Positions 1 to 11,363 of a stretch of DNA of 64,000 bases are shown here, one piece after another (the first letter of the stretch is position 1; each line of letters begins with the position of its first letter). This stretch comes from Aldrovandia affinis. Its lineage: Eukaryota; Chordata; Actinopteri; Notacanthiformes; Halosauridae. The position numbers and the translations under genes were made by a program. The notes under the pieces were generated by a model. It was not told the origin of the DNA. It made no database searches and worked only from the letters and a program-made list of their open reading frames with translations. The stretch spans positions 5,329,830-5,393,829 of the forward strand of contig JAINUG010000047.1 of the NCBI GenBank assembly GCA_029706075.1, read 5' to 3'.

Positions 1-41
1 TAAAGTCAGATTAAGTAATATTATTTTCATCTGTCCTGAAG

Positions 42-154
42 GATATGCCATACTCCAGGTCCCAGTTCAGGAAATGTGCAGTGATCGGCAATGGGGGAAT
101 CATCAAGAACAGCAAATGTGGAAAGGAGATTGATTCTGCAGACTTTGTGTTTAG
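42..154 (+). CDS. st8sia5: st8sia5 exon with start of sialylmotif L
   Basis: This exon encodes [20 protein letters not shown] and continues to DFVFR. The acceptor is taken as the AG at 40-41 and the donor is GTAATA at 155. It covers the CMP-sialic-acid-binding L motif. Codon phase at the end is 2 (AG|G). Confidence 0.85.
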
Positions 155-3137
155 GTAATAACTGCAGGTGAAGATAATGCTTTGGTCATGTCAGGTTATG
201 TATATTCACAGATTATTCTGCTGTCAAGATAACATCAAATTAATTATTATGGCCTCTCCTTAAATTAATTCAAGACCACATTTGTTTGTATTAACTCTCC
301 ATGCAAACCTGGATTCATATTTTGTTTTTACTGTATTTTTCCTTTCGATTCAAAGGTGTAATATTCCTCCTATCTCTGAAAAGTATGCTGTGGATGTGGG
401 GTACAAGACAAATATAGTGACAGTAAATCCAAGTATTATCACTGAAAGGTACTGTACACACAGCTGTTTTATACCCTACAATAATATTTAAAGGTTACAT
501 TTGCTCATTCACGCTCCAAAAACGTATCTATACAAAAACGTATCTATACAATTAAACAAAATATTTGTAAATATATTATACATAATGACATATTATTCTT
601 ATTTCTCAATTTACTAGTCAAATAGTTAACTCCTCTGAAGATTTTGAGGCCATACACGAGTATACATAAAGCATTTAGTTGTGTGTTTACAGTTGGTCAC
701 ATACTGTATAATATTTATTCATTATGCACTGTGAAATATTTGTGGACATTTGTTTCCAGTCCCTGTACCTGCTTATTGGAATTTCTCCAGTACAGTCTGT
801 CTTTGAGCCCCAGTGTGATTCAGATGTCACTTTTAGACAAACTGGAAATCTGTCCTCAAAACCTAGTCAACTGTGCTAAAGCACCTGTTTTACATTTGGC
901 TGTTACATGACAGTAGCAACAAATACTGTATGTGGTACTGAAATCAGAAAAATGTATCCGTGGGAAAACAATTGTCCCAAAAAAGTATTATTTTTTTATT
1001 GTCACAATCACTAATCACTGTTGAAAAGTAATACAATAGAAATTATTAAGATATGCTCTGATTGTAATTCCAATTATTTAGCACTACTACTTAGTTCCTT
1101 CAGTCAGAATGTTTAGAAAGCTTACACTGAGCACAGTTTGTATTTACAGTGTACAGAATGTGTACAGTAGATATGTAACTCATAACATTGTTGTTTGACT
1201 GTGGGAAAGGGGATTTAGAGATCCTTTAATGCTACTATTAGACCTGTTTTGTGGAAATAAGAGTTTAATACTATTTTGTATGTTGCTACTGTACAAATAG
1301 ATACTTGATGTCTTTGAGCGTGGCATACCTTCCTTTGGTGATTGGTAGAACCTTTACTTCAAACTTTAATTCAACTTGAAACTTTAACTTTTAAAAACTT
1401 AATTCCATAAAATGAATTAATAAAACCAGTAATTTACACCTTAATCATCATAGGGCATGCACACATCAATAATATATCCTATTTAATTTAAAAGTGTGGA
1501 TTTCTACTCTGACACTGTTATTTATAGAATGTAGTAAGTGTTATTATAATATGTAGTAAATAGATGTGATAATGTGCCTGTGAATGTCAAAATAGTGTAA
1601 AGGTCTTGAGGATACTTAAGGAATTGCTTGGCAATCCTGAAACGAACATACTTTCCAGCATGCACATGTGGTAAAATACTCATATGAATTTTGTCTTCCA
1701 ATTAATCATTTGTTTTGGAATTTTTGAAACTAAAATATTGGTCCTCTTATTTAGAGTGACTGTAACTAGCTGTTAATTGTTCTTAATTAGACACTTAATT
1801 TATATTAAAGCATGATTTACACTGATATGGCCATATTATGTCAGAAAGAGCTATGCATGCCATAAACAATAAATCTCCCATATTCACATCCCAGGACTTT
1901 TAATCAGTCAAGTCAACTAATGCTCTCAAGTTGTATGTAAGGTTGTTCCTAAATGACATAAATTATCCAAAACCTGTGGGCAGCATCTGAGGAATCAGCC
2001 ATCTGTGGATAAATTGACAGTTCTCCACTGACAAGCACAGCTCTGAGGCTTCATGCACAGATGCCTTGCGTCTGTTGAGTAATGTTCAGCTCTGTGTTCA
2101 TGCTTCATATAAAAGTAAAACTTCCACTGGGGACTTTCTGCAAAGTGGGCCTTTTCTTCCACAGTGTGCAATGTGACAGTGACATGGACCTGAAAAAAAG
2201 ATCAAAATTAGACTTAATTGTAGGGTTTTTTGAAGGGGGTGTGGGGTGCAGAGGGGGTGCATGAACACAGAGCTGAACATAGGGAAAAACTGAGAGAGCT
2301 GAGAACTTCTGGAACTGAAGTTATTGATCTCACGTTTTTTTTAAAGCTAATAAGGCCAGTGTTAAATCTAAAAAGAAAGATAATTCCGACTTATGAAAAA
2401 TTGCAGATTTCAGAAGATCCAATCATGAGTGAATTATTTAAGAGAGTAAATTATCACAGCAACAGCAATCACTGTCATGCTAATTCACAAATGGCTGTCT
2501 GTAATCTAAATGTCCTGAGACACCAGGCTCAATTGTCTGCCAACCAGTTCAACATACAAGAACATTTAAGGAGACTCAGTCAATTCTATGGCCAACATTC
2601 CTTAAAGAGCACAAATCAAAGATTTGATGTTCTCTGATCCTTACCACTTCTAACTGGCTGTGTCCCTGTGATAGATTCCAGAAGCTTGAGAAGTGGAGAA
2701 AGCCCTTCTTCCAGGTGCTGCAGACCTACAAGAACAGCTCAGTGGTGCTGCCAGCCTTCTACAACACCCAAAACACTGACGTCTCCTTCCGCGTCAAGTA
2801 CATGATGGACGACTTTGGTTCACAGAAGCCAGTGTACTTCTTCAACCCGCAGTATCTGCTTAGCGTTCAACGGTTCTGGGCCCTCCAGGGAGTGCGGGCC
2901 AAGCGCCTGACCAGTGGTGTCATGCTGGCAACGGCCGCCATGGAACTATGCGAGGAGGTGCACCTCTACGGCTTCTGGGCCTTCTCCATGAACCCCTCGG
3001 GCATCTTCATCATGCACCACTACTATGACAACATCAAGCCCCGCCCTGGCTTCCACGCCATGCCCAATGAGATCTTTAGCTTCCTGCACTTGCACAGCAG
3101 GGGCATCCTCCATGTGCACACCAATCCCTGCAGGTAA
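42..3137 (+). CDS. st8sia5: alpha-2,8-sialyltransferase, 3' part of gene (three exons)
   Basis: Golgi type II membrane enzymes of this family add sialic acid in alpha-2,8 linkage; ST8SIA5 acts on gangliosides (GD1c, GT1a, GQ1b type products). Three exons are visible, at 42-154, 356-448 and 2675-3137, and they join in frame (AG|G, AG|A) with AG/GT splice sites. Together they give 222 residues ending in TAA at 3135. The first exon holds sialylmotif L (CAVIGNGGI, then [10 protein letters not shown] across the junction and VTVNPSII). The last holds motif S ([16 protein letters not shown]), motif III (HHYYDN) and the HxxxE of motif VS (FHAMPNE). I match it to ST8SIA5 rather than other ST8SIA members by remembered wording such as PPISEKY and NPSIITER. 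The N-terminal half, with cytoplasmic tail and membrane anchor, lies upstream of the window. The C-terminus (TNPCR) lacks the CSCC-like end I remember from mammals, and the start of the 42 exon is the least certain boundary. Confidence 0.9.
356..448 (+). CDS. st8sia5: st8sia5 exon, rest of sialylmotif L
   Basis: The exon encodes [10 protein letters not shown] through [10 protein letters not shown] (31 codons' worth of bases). The acceptor AG is at 354-355 and the donor is GTACTG at 449. It starts and ends in phase 2, so skipping it would keep the reading frame. Confidence 0.88.
449..2674 (+). other. st8sia5 last intron; no gene seen
   Basis: About 2.2 kb of AT-rich intron. The only structure I can support is a perfect 22-bp inverted repeat at 2082-2103 and 2259-2280. 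The 135-codon open frame at 2230-2637 resembles no family I know, and I treat it as chance. Confidence 0.7.
2082..2280. repeat. 22-bp perfect inverted repeat with 155-bp loop
   Basis: The arm at 2082-2103 (starting ATGTTCAGCTC) is the exact reverse complement of 2259-2280. The arms do not extend outward or inward, and I see no clear target duplication. It could be the ends of a small MITE or a chance or selected hairpin in intronic RNA. Confidence 0.75.
2675..3137 (+). CDS. st8sia5: st8sia5 terminal exon with sialylmotifs S, III and VS
   Basis: The exon begins [12 protein letters not shown] after the AG at 2673-2674 and runs to TAA at 3135-3137. It contains motif S, the HHYYDN motif III and the catalytic-type histidine of HAMPNE. 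GC content is clearly higher than in the flanking introns, as expected for a coding exon in this AT-rich region. Confidence 0.93.
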
Positions 3138-3309
3138 TGGCCTGTGCCAAACTGTCTTTAATTCTATACATTTTCCATAATTTAGTTGGAAAATTACAGG
3201 GCAGCACAGCTTTAAAAATATATATATTTTGTCAAATATTTATTTTGATAGAGAAATTCTGTGTTTAAAAGTGTTTCTGAATAACTTCACATGTTTTGAC
3301 TAAATCTGT

Positions 3310-3631
3310 TTGCAGTGAGCTAGCTAAACCGCCACACTCTCGGGGTCAGAGCAGACCTGCCAAAAAAGATTACGAGGTTCTCTCAGAGATGGGGAAAATA
3401 ACTGTCTTGTGACTGTTATATGGGCGAGGCTAATGCATCTGACATGGAAGTATTGTGTATAAGAGAGAAATCTGCCGGAAATGAGTTGTTCATTGTCTGG
3501 CAGGGAGGCATTGAACCCCGAATGCATTTGGTTAAATAAACTCAGCTTGATTTTGGTTGAATGTTCTGTTTTCTCATTTGGTGCAAGTATTCTCTATCCT
3601 CTTTGAAGGTCTTCTGAATTCGTGAACCTAA
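3310..3631 (+). mobile_element. LTR-like fossil (possible solo LTR)
   Basis: About 320 bases laid out like a retroviral LTR. There is a TATA-like TGTGTATAAGAG near 3455, an AATAAA near 3533, a T-rich stretch after it, and an end in CTAACA near 3631. No internal coding region is attached, so it would be a solo LTR. The family, exact edges and target duplication are not clear. Confidence 0.4.
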
Positions 3632-4391
3632 CAATTTATTAACCTGTAATTTATGGTCATGGTTTATGGTCATTGCACTGTAAAACCTATGTTTCCTGTA
3701 CAAGGAAAACCCCGGGCCATTCTTTTAAATTATTTAAGTGTAAATTATTTTTTTAATGGTAATGCCACTTGTACGATGTTTCTACTGTATAGAACTCTCA
3801 ATGTTCACTGTTCAAAAATGTATTTTTTTAACTACTTTTGATCATTTAAGCGATTACTGCACATCTTCAGACAATTTGTGTTGATGAGAAATTGTCTTCC
3901 ATATTTGAATAATTTACAAAAGTGAATATTCAAATTTCCATTCCATTGTCATAAACAGCAGCAAAAAATAAGCAAATATTTAACTGGTGAAATGTTGCAC
4001 TGTTTTCCTTTTTAGATATTCAGCCTGTGTGGAGATACATGGAGAAACTTGTTACTAAATCTCCGGTTGAATATTATCACTTCCTGATGATTTCCTGTGA
4101 TTCAGTGAGAGGTTATCTGGCACCATAAATGTCAAACTACTTGGTAGAGATTTCGACTGTGGTGTGGAGAGAATTGCTTTTAAATCCTCTGGCAACAACA
4201 AGTATTTTGTCTTGTCATCTTTCATGTCCGATTTCATGAGCAGGAACATTTTGGTCATTAAAAAACGATTGTGCCAACGTATGTAGATTTGTATCAAGTC
4301 TGTATATGTATGTTCAATGCTGTTGACAAATATGTGCATATAGCCAGGCTGTGCTATGTTCACCTGTCTGCTACCTGTCTATGACTTGACA
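3632..4391. other. unassigned intergenic sequence
   Basis: AT-rich sequence downstream of st8sia5. It may include 3' UTR, but I see no gene, RNA or repeat I can name. Confidence 0.5.
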
Positions 4392-4545
4392 GGTGGTTCC
4401 CTGTGGCTCAGTTGGTAGAGCACAGCGTTGGCAACGCTTAGGTTGTGGGTTCAATCCCCACTGGGGCCACATATACTGAAAATGTATGCATTCACTACTG
4501 TAAGTCGCTTTGGATAAAAGCGTCTGCTAAATGGCGTATATTCTA
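4392..4545 (+). mobile_element. tRNA-derived SINE with L2-like tail
   Basis: The head is tRNA-like, with an A box (TGGCTCAGTTGGTAGAGCA) and a B box (GGTTGTGGGTTCAATCCC), the two internal RNA polymerase III promoter elements. The 3' part (AGTCGCTTTGGATAAAAGCG, then TCTGCTAAATGG) matches the tail of the L2 LINE at 5447, which suggests mobilisation by L2 machinery. There is no CCA-ready acceptor stem, so it is not a functional tRNA gene. Confidence 0.8.
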
Positions 4546-6062
4546 TTATATTGACTATTGCATCTGCCCAAAAAAATGTAGGTTATTCTACAGAAACAAA
4601 ATGTACAAATAAATGCACTTTTTTTTTACAGGATTAGTTTTATTTTATTCAATCACATGAATATTTCATTTCATAAACAGAATGTCTTTGTGTTTATATA
4701 ACTTAGTGTATCATCCACTTTATTGATTAATATAATGCTTGTAATATTATCAGACTTTGTGTCCAATTTGAGTAAATTGTTTCATATGGATCTAAAATAT
4801 ACAGTATACTACACATTTCATGCCAGACCATGGGCCTCTATTTATAAAACGTTCTCACATATAGATTTAATCATACATTTTGTGTCCAATGAAATCCACG
4901 CCAATGTTTGATACTTGAACTTGAAACAGAAAATGTTCTTGCCTCAAAAACCAAATCTACACTGCACACGCCACACAGCAGTAGTGCGGCAAGCTGCTCC
5001 TGTGCCTACATCTGTTCCATCAGGGTCATATCAAGGCATGGTTTAAAGATCTGTGGTCCAGTAGCACTAGCAGTATATAATGGGAAAGTATAGAGAATTT
5101 CATGTTTGTAGATAATTGTTGATTATCTTTTTTTCCTAGTTGATTAGTTGGACCAAAAAAATTTATGTGGGAAAGTCTGTGCTAAAGCAACTGTGTCAAG
5201 GTACTACTAAAATAATGCTGTGTGTAGATTTAATGAAAAGAGCAACACTCACTTGACCATGTATGTTCATATATGTAAAAACACTTTAAAAAAAGTAATC
5301 ATGTACTTTCCTATGACTGAGTATTGCTCCTTTCATTTAATCTATATGTTAACTTAATCTATATAATATCTCATGTAAAGAAATTTGAATTTTACTGTTG
5401 CTTGTTCCTCAAATTATACATGTTCTTGTACATTCTTCTCATATCTACATTTTACATTTTACATGACATTTTAAGCATTTAGCAGACGCTCTTATCCAGA
5501 GCGACATACAAAATGTGCATTGATACATGGTAGTAACAATCATAGTTAGCGCACAAGATCAGTGCAGTAATACAGCAATAGACATCATTGCAGGCAGCTG
5601 CGTACCATACCTGTAACACTGGGAAGGAAAAAGTTAGTGTATTATTATTATTATTATTATTTTTAGATGGGGTAAGGAGGGGTATATAGTGTTGAACAAG
5701 TAAACAGTGGTGACGACAATTTAGCTAGATGGACAGTGTTCAGTGGTAGTGGAGTCTGAAGAGGTGAGTTTTGAGTCTCTTGCGGAAGATCGCAAGTGAT
5801 TCCGCGGTCCTGACCGATTGCGGAAGGTCGTTCCACCAGCGAGGGATCAGGACAGAGAAGAGGCAAGACCGCGAGGAGCGGCTGCCAGGCACCAGGAGGG
5901 ATGGGGCAGTCAGTTTGCCAGAGGAGAGTAGAGGGGTGACGTGGGTGAACTTCGGCTGGTTGAACACCAGACGAGCGGCAGCGTTCTGGACTAGTTGCAG
6001 TGGCTTGATGGCACAGGCCGGTAGGCCTGCCAGCAAGGAATTGCAGTAGTCCAGACGTGAGA

Positions 6063-7058
6063 TCACCAGGGCCTGGACCAGGAGTTGAGTGGCCTCTTGG
6101 GTGAGGAACGGTCGGATCCTCCGGATGGTGTGGAGGGAGAATCGGCAGGTCCGGCATTGATCGCTGCAATATGGCTCGAGAAGCACAGCTGGTTGTCCAG
6201 GGTTACTCCAAGACTCCTGGCAGACTGGGACGGAGACACTATGGAGCCTTCCACGGTAATTGACGCATCAATCATCGGGGAGCCCTTCGCTGGGAGGAAG
6301 AGCAGCTCTGTCTTCCCCAGGTTCAGCTTCAGGTGGTGGGTGGACATCCATGCGGAGATGTCAGCCAGGCATGCAGAGATCCGTGCCGGGACCTGGGTAT
6401 CAGATGGAGAGAAGGAGAGAAAGAGTTGAGTGTCATCGGCATAACAGTGATAGGAAAAACCATGAGCAGAAATAACAGAGCCAAGTGACTTGGTGTACAG
6501 AGAGAATAGGACGGGGCCTAGCACTGAACCCTGCGGGACTCCACTAGAGGTGGTGTGGGGAGAGGAGAGGGATCCTCTACAGGCCACCTGGTAGGAACGG
6601 TCAGCCAGATAGGACTTGAACCATGTCAACGCAGATCCAGAGATTCCCATCTCGACGAGAGATGAGAGCAGGATCTGGTGGTCCATGGTGTCGAATGCCA
6701 CCGACAGGTTGAGGAGGAGGAGGATGTAGCTAAGGGCTCAGGACTTGGCCCCGTGAAGAGCCTCAGTGACCGCAAGGAGAGCAATCTCTGTGGAGTGGCC
6801 TGCTCTGAACCCAGATTGGTTAGGATCAAGCAGGTCATTCTGTAAGAGATGAGCAGACAGTTGGTTATAGACAGCCCGCTCTAATGTTTTGGAAAGGAAT
6901 GGGAGGAGAGAGACAGGTCGGTAGTTTGAAATGACAGCAGGATTCAGAGAGGGTTTTTTGAGGAGGGGGACAATGTGAGCGCATTTGAGGGAAGAGGGGA
7001 CAGAGCCAGAGGAAAGAGAGGAGTTAATGACATTGGAGACAAAGGGGAGGATGTCCAT
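6063..7058 (-). pseudogene. L2 reverse transcriptase core
   Basis: Two open stretches in different frames (6738-7058 and 6063-6701) carry successive reverse-transcriptase blocks of the L2 element. The first has NYRPVSLLPF and GFRAGHSTEIALL. The second has FDTMDHQILL, SGVPQGSVLG and the catalytic YADD box. A frame change separates them near 6.7 kb. This is part of the LINE, not a host gene. Confidence 0.85.
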
Positions 7059-7492
7059 AGCAATGGACTGGGAGAGGGGGGAAGGAATGGGATCAAGAGG
7101 TGGTGGGAGAGAACAAGTTGAAGGATGTCTGAGTCAGGGAGGGGCGAAAAGGAGGACAGAGGGGTGAGAGGTTTAGGTAGCGAGATGGGTGAGGGAGAGG
7201 ACGGGGGGAAGGAGTTGTGAATGTCATCGACCTTCTCTTGAAAGAAGGATGCGAAGTCATCCGCAGTTAGAGAGGAAGGGGGTGGGGGAGGAGGAGGGGT
7301 GAGGAGAGAGGAAAACGTAGAGTAGAGTTTACGAGGGTTAGAAACAGAAGATTGAATCTTGGAAAGGAAAAATGCTGACTTAGCAGAGGAGAGGTTAGAG
7401 GAGAAGGATCCAGGAGTGTATGGAAATCAGTCAGAGCCACAGGGGATTTGGATTTTCTCCATTTCCTTTCTGGCGCTCGCAGTTTCAGTCGG

Positions 7493-8660
7493 TTAGCCTG
7501 AATGGAGTCGGTTAGCCTGAATGGAGTCGGTTAGCCAGGGGATGGGGGGTCGGAGACGAGCGGGTTTAGTTGATAGAGGACAGAGTGAGTCAAAGGAGGA
7601 GGAGAGAGAGGATGGATGATGTAGGGTGGATGATGCTTCCTCAGCAGGTAGCTGAGAGAAGGCATCAGTAGGGGGAAGGGAAGATAAAACAGTAGCTGAC
7701 AGGGCAGAGGGGGAGAGAGAGCGGAGGTTGTGACGGACAAGGACGGTGGGAGCAGGTGAAGATGGTTTAGGCACAGCGGGGAGGGGGAGGGAGAAAGACA
7801 GAAAGCAATGGTCAGACACATGTAGAGGAGATACCGTAATGTTGGGTGAGGCGCAGTTCCTAGTGAAGACCAGGTCCAGTTTGTTACCGGCCTTGTGGGT
7901 GGATGGGGATTCAGCCAGGGTGAAGTCAAAGGACTGAAGCAGGGGGAGGAATGCAGAGGCCTGAGGGGTCTCCAGTGGCAGGTTGCAGTCACTGAGGAGT
8001 AAGACGGGAGTGCCATCCTCAGGGAAGATGCTGAGTAGGGCATCCATCTCATCTAGGAAACTCCCCAGTGGACCTGGAGGGCGATAAAGGACAATGATGT
8101 GCAGTTTACATGGAACAGTGATAGTGACAGCATGAAATTCAAAGGAGGAGGGTGAGGAAGAGGAACAATACTAAATCTCCACAGGGGGGAGATCAGTATA
8201 CAGATCAGTGAGAAGGTGTAGGCAGCGGAGAGAGCAGCAGGGGTGGCCGTGTTCTGAGGAGTGATCCATGTTTCCGTGAGCGCCAGGAACTGCAGGGAGA
8301 GTAGGGAGGCCTGGGCCGAGATGAAATCGGCCTTCTGGACAGTGGACTGGCAGTTCCATAGTCCACCTGCTACCACCACGTCGACACCGGGAGATCTAGG
8401 AGGGAGGATGAGATTGGAGAGGTTTCGGGTGTGAGTAGAATCTCTCCTTCTAGGTAATCTAGAAGAGGAGACATGGACTGGGATAGGGAGGTAGCATGTA
8501 GTGTTAGTTGCAGAGGAAGTAGAACAGGGAGATAGAAAACTATGATACTTACCATGTGGCGAGCACTCCCTAGCTGGCCTCCCTCGGTGGACTCCTGCAG
8601 GTAGACTCCTTCATCTTTGTCCGCCGAGTCTTCGTCCGGGGAGGTGAATCTATCCTGCAT
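7493..8660 (-). pseudogene. L2 N-terminal region and endonuclease
   Basis: Open stretches at 8370-8660, 8053-8379 and 7493-8047 together cover the LINE N-terminus and endonuclease domain (TETWI near the start, SDHCFLSFSLP near the end). They lie in different frames, so the domain is not intact. This serine- and proline-rich region is typical for L2 proteins. Confidence 0.75.
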
Positions 8661-8790
8661 GTTGGCAGTTATGGTTGCTTCCCCCCTCCCTCTCCCCCTT
8701 GCCCACGTTATCTTGCTAGCTACCTAGCTAGTTAACGTTAAATTCTGAGTGACTGGATGTGCTATCTTTAGCTACCTAATGTCAAATGTA

Positions 8791-9393
8791 ATGGGGATAA
8801 TCTAGTAAGATTGTTTATTATTAGTTATTATGTCTTTGGAGTCTGGTGGATCAACCTTCATCAAAATATACAACTCACAATTCAATTAAAATTAACAGCT
8901 GGTTTATTAAGTTACAACAGTCAAAGACAAAATATTTAATGCCCAATCTACAGACATAGGTTCAACTACCAAAACCAACTACCATACTAAATCCTAGACA
9001 AAAAAATGACATGTAATAATCACGAAAGAGATTGAATGAAATGATACCAAACCAAGTTTGTCTCTCTCCAAGCCGACATGTGTGTAAGCTGGGACCAGAT
9101 TTCCCAAGAAAGCAAGAATGTGTAGAATCACCCTTGAATTGCTAGACTCCTCTAAAACTTCCAAAAACTGAGCTCAAGCCATCACCAGGTCACACTTTAA
9201 GTGTTTGGCGGTGGGGGGGCAGGGGGGTTGGCTCCCTCCCTCTTTAGCCAATGCCTGATTAATTTACGATTTGGGGGAAAGCCTTGCGCAAGCCAGGTTC
9301 AGACCCCTTTTGAAATTTTTGTTTTCGGTCACTTACAACCACAAGATATATTTTCAAGGTATCTGTTGAAATGATCCTCTCTTGATTATAATC
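8791..9393. other. unassigned intergenic sequence
   Basis: No coding potential, tRNA-like head or terminal repeat that I can support. There is a G-rich tract near 9205-9232. Confidence 0.5.
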
Positions 9394-9401
9394 GTTGTGA
9401 C

Positions 9402-9739
9402 CATGGCCAGATCTTGAAATTCATGGGCCCTAGGCCCCGCCTCCATTTTGAGCCCCCCAACCCCCTTGCGACATGGAATTCTGGGAGATGGAGTTCTTAG
9501 ATTTAACGTTAGATTGGAGATATGATTTCATTTGCGTTATTTATTTTTTATGACTACTACTACTATTAATAATAATAATAATGTGTGATGAACATATATT
9601 TATTAGGCATGTAAGTGTAATATGAATTATATAAAAATATATATATTAAAAAATAATATCAATATAAATATTTTTCCCATTATGCGACTTTTGCGCCCTA
9701 GGCCCAGGCTTTTTTGGCCTATACAGAGATCCGGCCCTG
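9402..9739. mobile_element. hAT-type MITE
   Basis: A 338-bp element with short imperfect terminal inverted repeats (CATGGCCAGAT at the left; CAGGGCCGGAT as the reverse complement of the right). It is flanked by a perfect 8-bp target duplication, GTTGTGAC, at 9394-9401 and 9740-9747. Eight-base duplications and CAGGG-type ends are hallmarks of hAT elements. It has no ORF and would need a transposase supplied in trans. Confidence 0.85.
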
Positions 9740-9747
9740 GTTGTGAC

Positions 9748-11359
9748 ACCAAACATCGATAGGGCCTGGGGAAGACAGCTTAGTTTATACAGAGATGTTG
9801 GTTGAGCTGATAACTGGAAAGACATACAGTAATATGCTTAGGCAAAGAATATTGCTACCATGGGACAAGGCCAATCATACCATGTTAACCTTATTTCTGG
9901 ATCATAATTATTTTCTCCCTGACCCATAATTTTCAGCTCATAAGTAGAACCCTGAAATTGTGGTGTGTGATATATGCTTGTAGGTTTGGTGTGGTGATCT
10001 AATATGGACTGCGCTGGCTGGCAAAGCCACATACGTACAGTACCGTAGTGCTCTGGTTTCATTCACAGAATAATAAACCTGTCAATGATAGTACCATGCT
10101 TGTTTATGAGCATTTAGGTTAGGCTGGGCCACATTCTGTTTGCCTGTGGAAGATGACCAAAATGCACCTCCCTGATATTCCCTCTCTTGTGAAGGAGTAA
10201 TTATCACCACAGTTGATGACTCATCATTCACACCATCAGGAAAAATGCATTTGGGGGAAGAAAAAAAGTGTGGAACACAGTATGGAGCAATTTACAGCAC
10301 AATGGGAAAGACATAGGGGAGGATGGTTATAAAACAAACAGACATAACAGCAAGCATACAATAAAAATGTTCACAAACAGTACATCGTTAACCATATAGT
10401 CCATGCTATGTCCCCAGATACTTCTCTATAATCTCTCCTGGACAATTCTTTGTCACTGCTGTTGTGAACCCTAAGACAGTCTTTCTTTTCCAGTGCCATA
10501 TTATTTTAAGTGAGAGATTCAAGCTTAAACTTTGATAAGACAATTCTTTACAATTATTTAATTCCCTTTGTCTGGTCCTAAATACTTATTTCAGGAAAAG
10601 CCCATTATATTAGGAGGCTTTGTATTTAACAAGCTGTGAACTGTCAAAGGGAGATCTGGCTATGTCTTCAAACTTCATAACTGGATCTGTGCATTCAGTT
10701 CTACCTCATTTGCCCAGTGTCAAGTTTTATGTTTATTTAGTACTATGGCTATTGTTTCAAGGCAGTGTGACTAGTTAAGCCCTGTTTTCATTCAAACCTT
10801 CCCTTGATGTCTACATAGTTGCCTCGTTAACTAGCAATAGTTCAAGGGCCGTATGTCACTCAAAGTAAAAAAAATGGTCTCAAGTGTAACTTAAGTGTAA
10901 TAATTGGTGACTTTTACTCCTACACTCAAAGATAAGAATAAAGGTGATTTATCAAATTTCTCTTAACTTAAAGAGGCTCTTAACCTGTCAGGTATTTAAG
11001 AGACCTCTGGAGCTCTCTTAACTCGGCTGGGAGTAGGCAAGATGGCACAGTTGCGAAGACGGAGATGTGAGCGCACCTTCAAGACAGGAAAAATGTTTTA
11101 GAAATGTTTTATGATGCATAGTTAATAGTTTATTTGTATTATGTAGTTATACTGTATATATATATGTTTTATTCACAAATTATTTTGAGTATTGAGCTAC
11201 AATACTTTTATAATTGAGTACCAACCTTAATACGATCTGCAGTTTGCGTAGTCCAGCATCCTGACACTCGCCCACTCCACTGATTGTGGCATTATTTTCT
11301 CAGAGGATGCAGAGTGTTGAAAGGTTTAACTACAATAAAATAATTGTAGCTCAATCATT
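9748..11359. other. unassigned intergenic sequence
   Basis: No gene identified. A 19-codon stretch at 11042-11101 (MAQLRRRRCERTFKTG) vaguely resembles the arginine-rich N-terminus of Harbinger-type transposases and may be a MITE remnant. Confidence 0.4.
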
Positions 11360-11363
11360 TTAA

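Larger units (their letters stand above)
5447..8790 (-). mobile_element. L2 LINE, nearly full length, decayed
   Basis: A non-LTR retrotransposon read on the - strand, with its 3' end at low coordinates. The 3' tail at 5447-5510 has the TAGCAGACGCTC/TTATCC motif seen in L2-related elements. Reverse-transcriptase blocks are clear: NYRPVSLLPFLSKTLE (about 6.9 kb), GFRAGHSTE, SGVPQGSVLGPVLF and CYADDTQLF (about 6.44-6.55 kb), then the C-terminal PRWWNDLP region near 5.84 kb. The apurinic-like endonuclease domain lies at about 7.5-8.4 kb (LALTETWI, SDHCFLSF). The start methionine is plausibly at 8660. The frame shifts several times and there is a short tandem duplication at 7491-7530, so the copy is dead. 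The upper (5') edge is approximate. Confidence 0.88.

Noticed and set aside
2230-2637. 135-codon open frame in the st8sia5 intron as an extra exon
   Set aside because: It resembles no family, is not in phase with flanking exons at good splice sites, and the flanking exons already join without a gap.
4392-4470. tRNA gene
   Set aside because: A and B boxes are present, but the sequence continues into a SINE body and L2-like tail and lacks a proper acceptor stem.
5771-6475. + strand open frames rich in glycine, arginine and serine
   Set aside because: They are antisense shadows of the L2 reverse transcriptase, which has clear motifs on the other strand.
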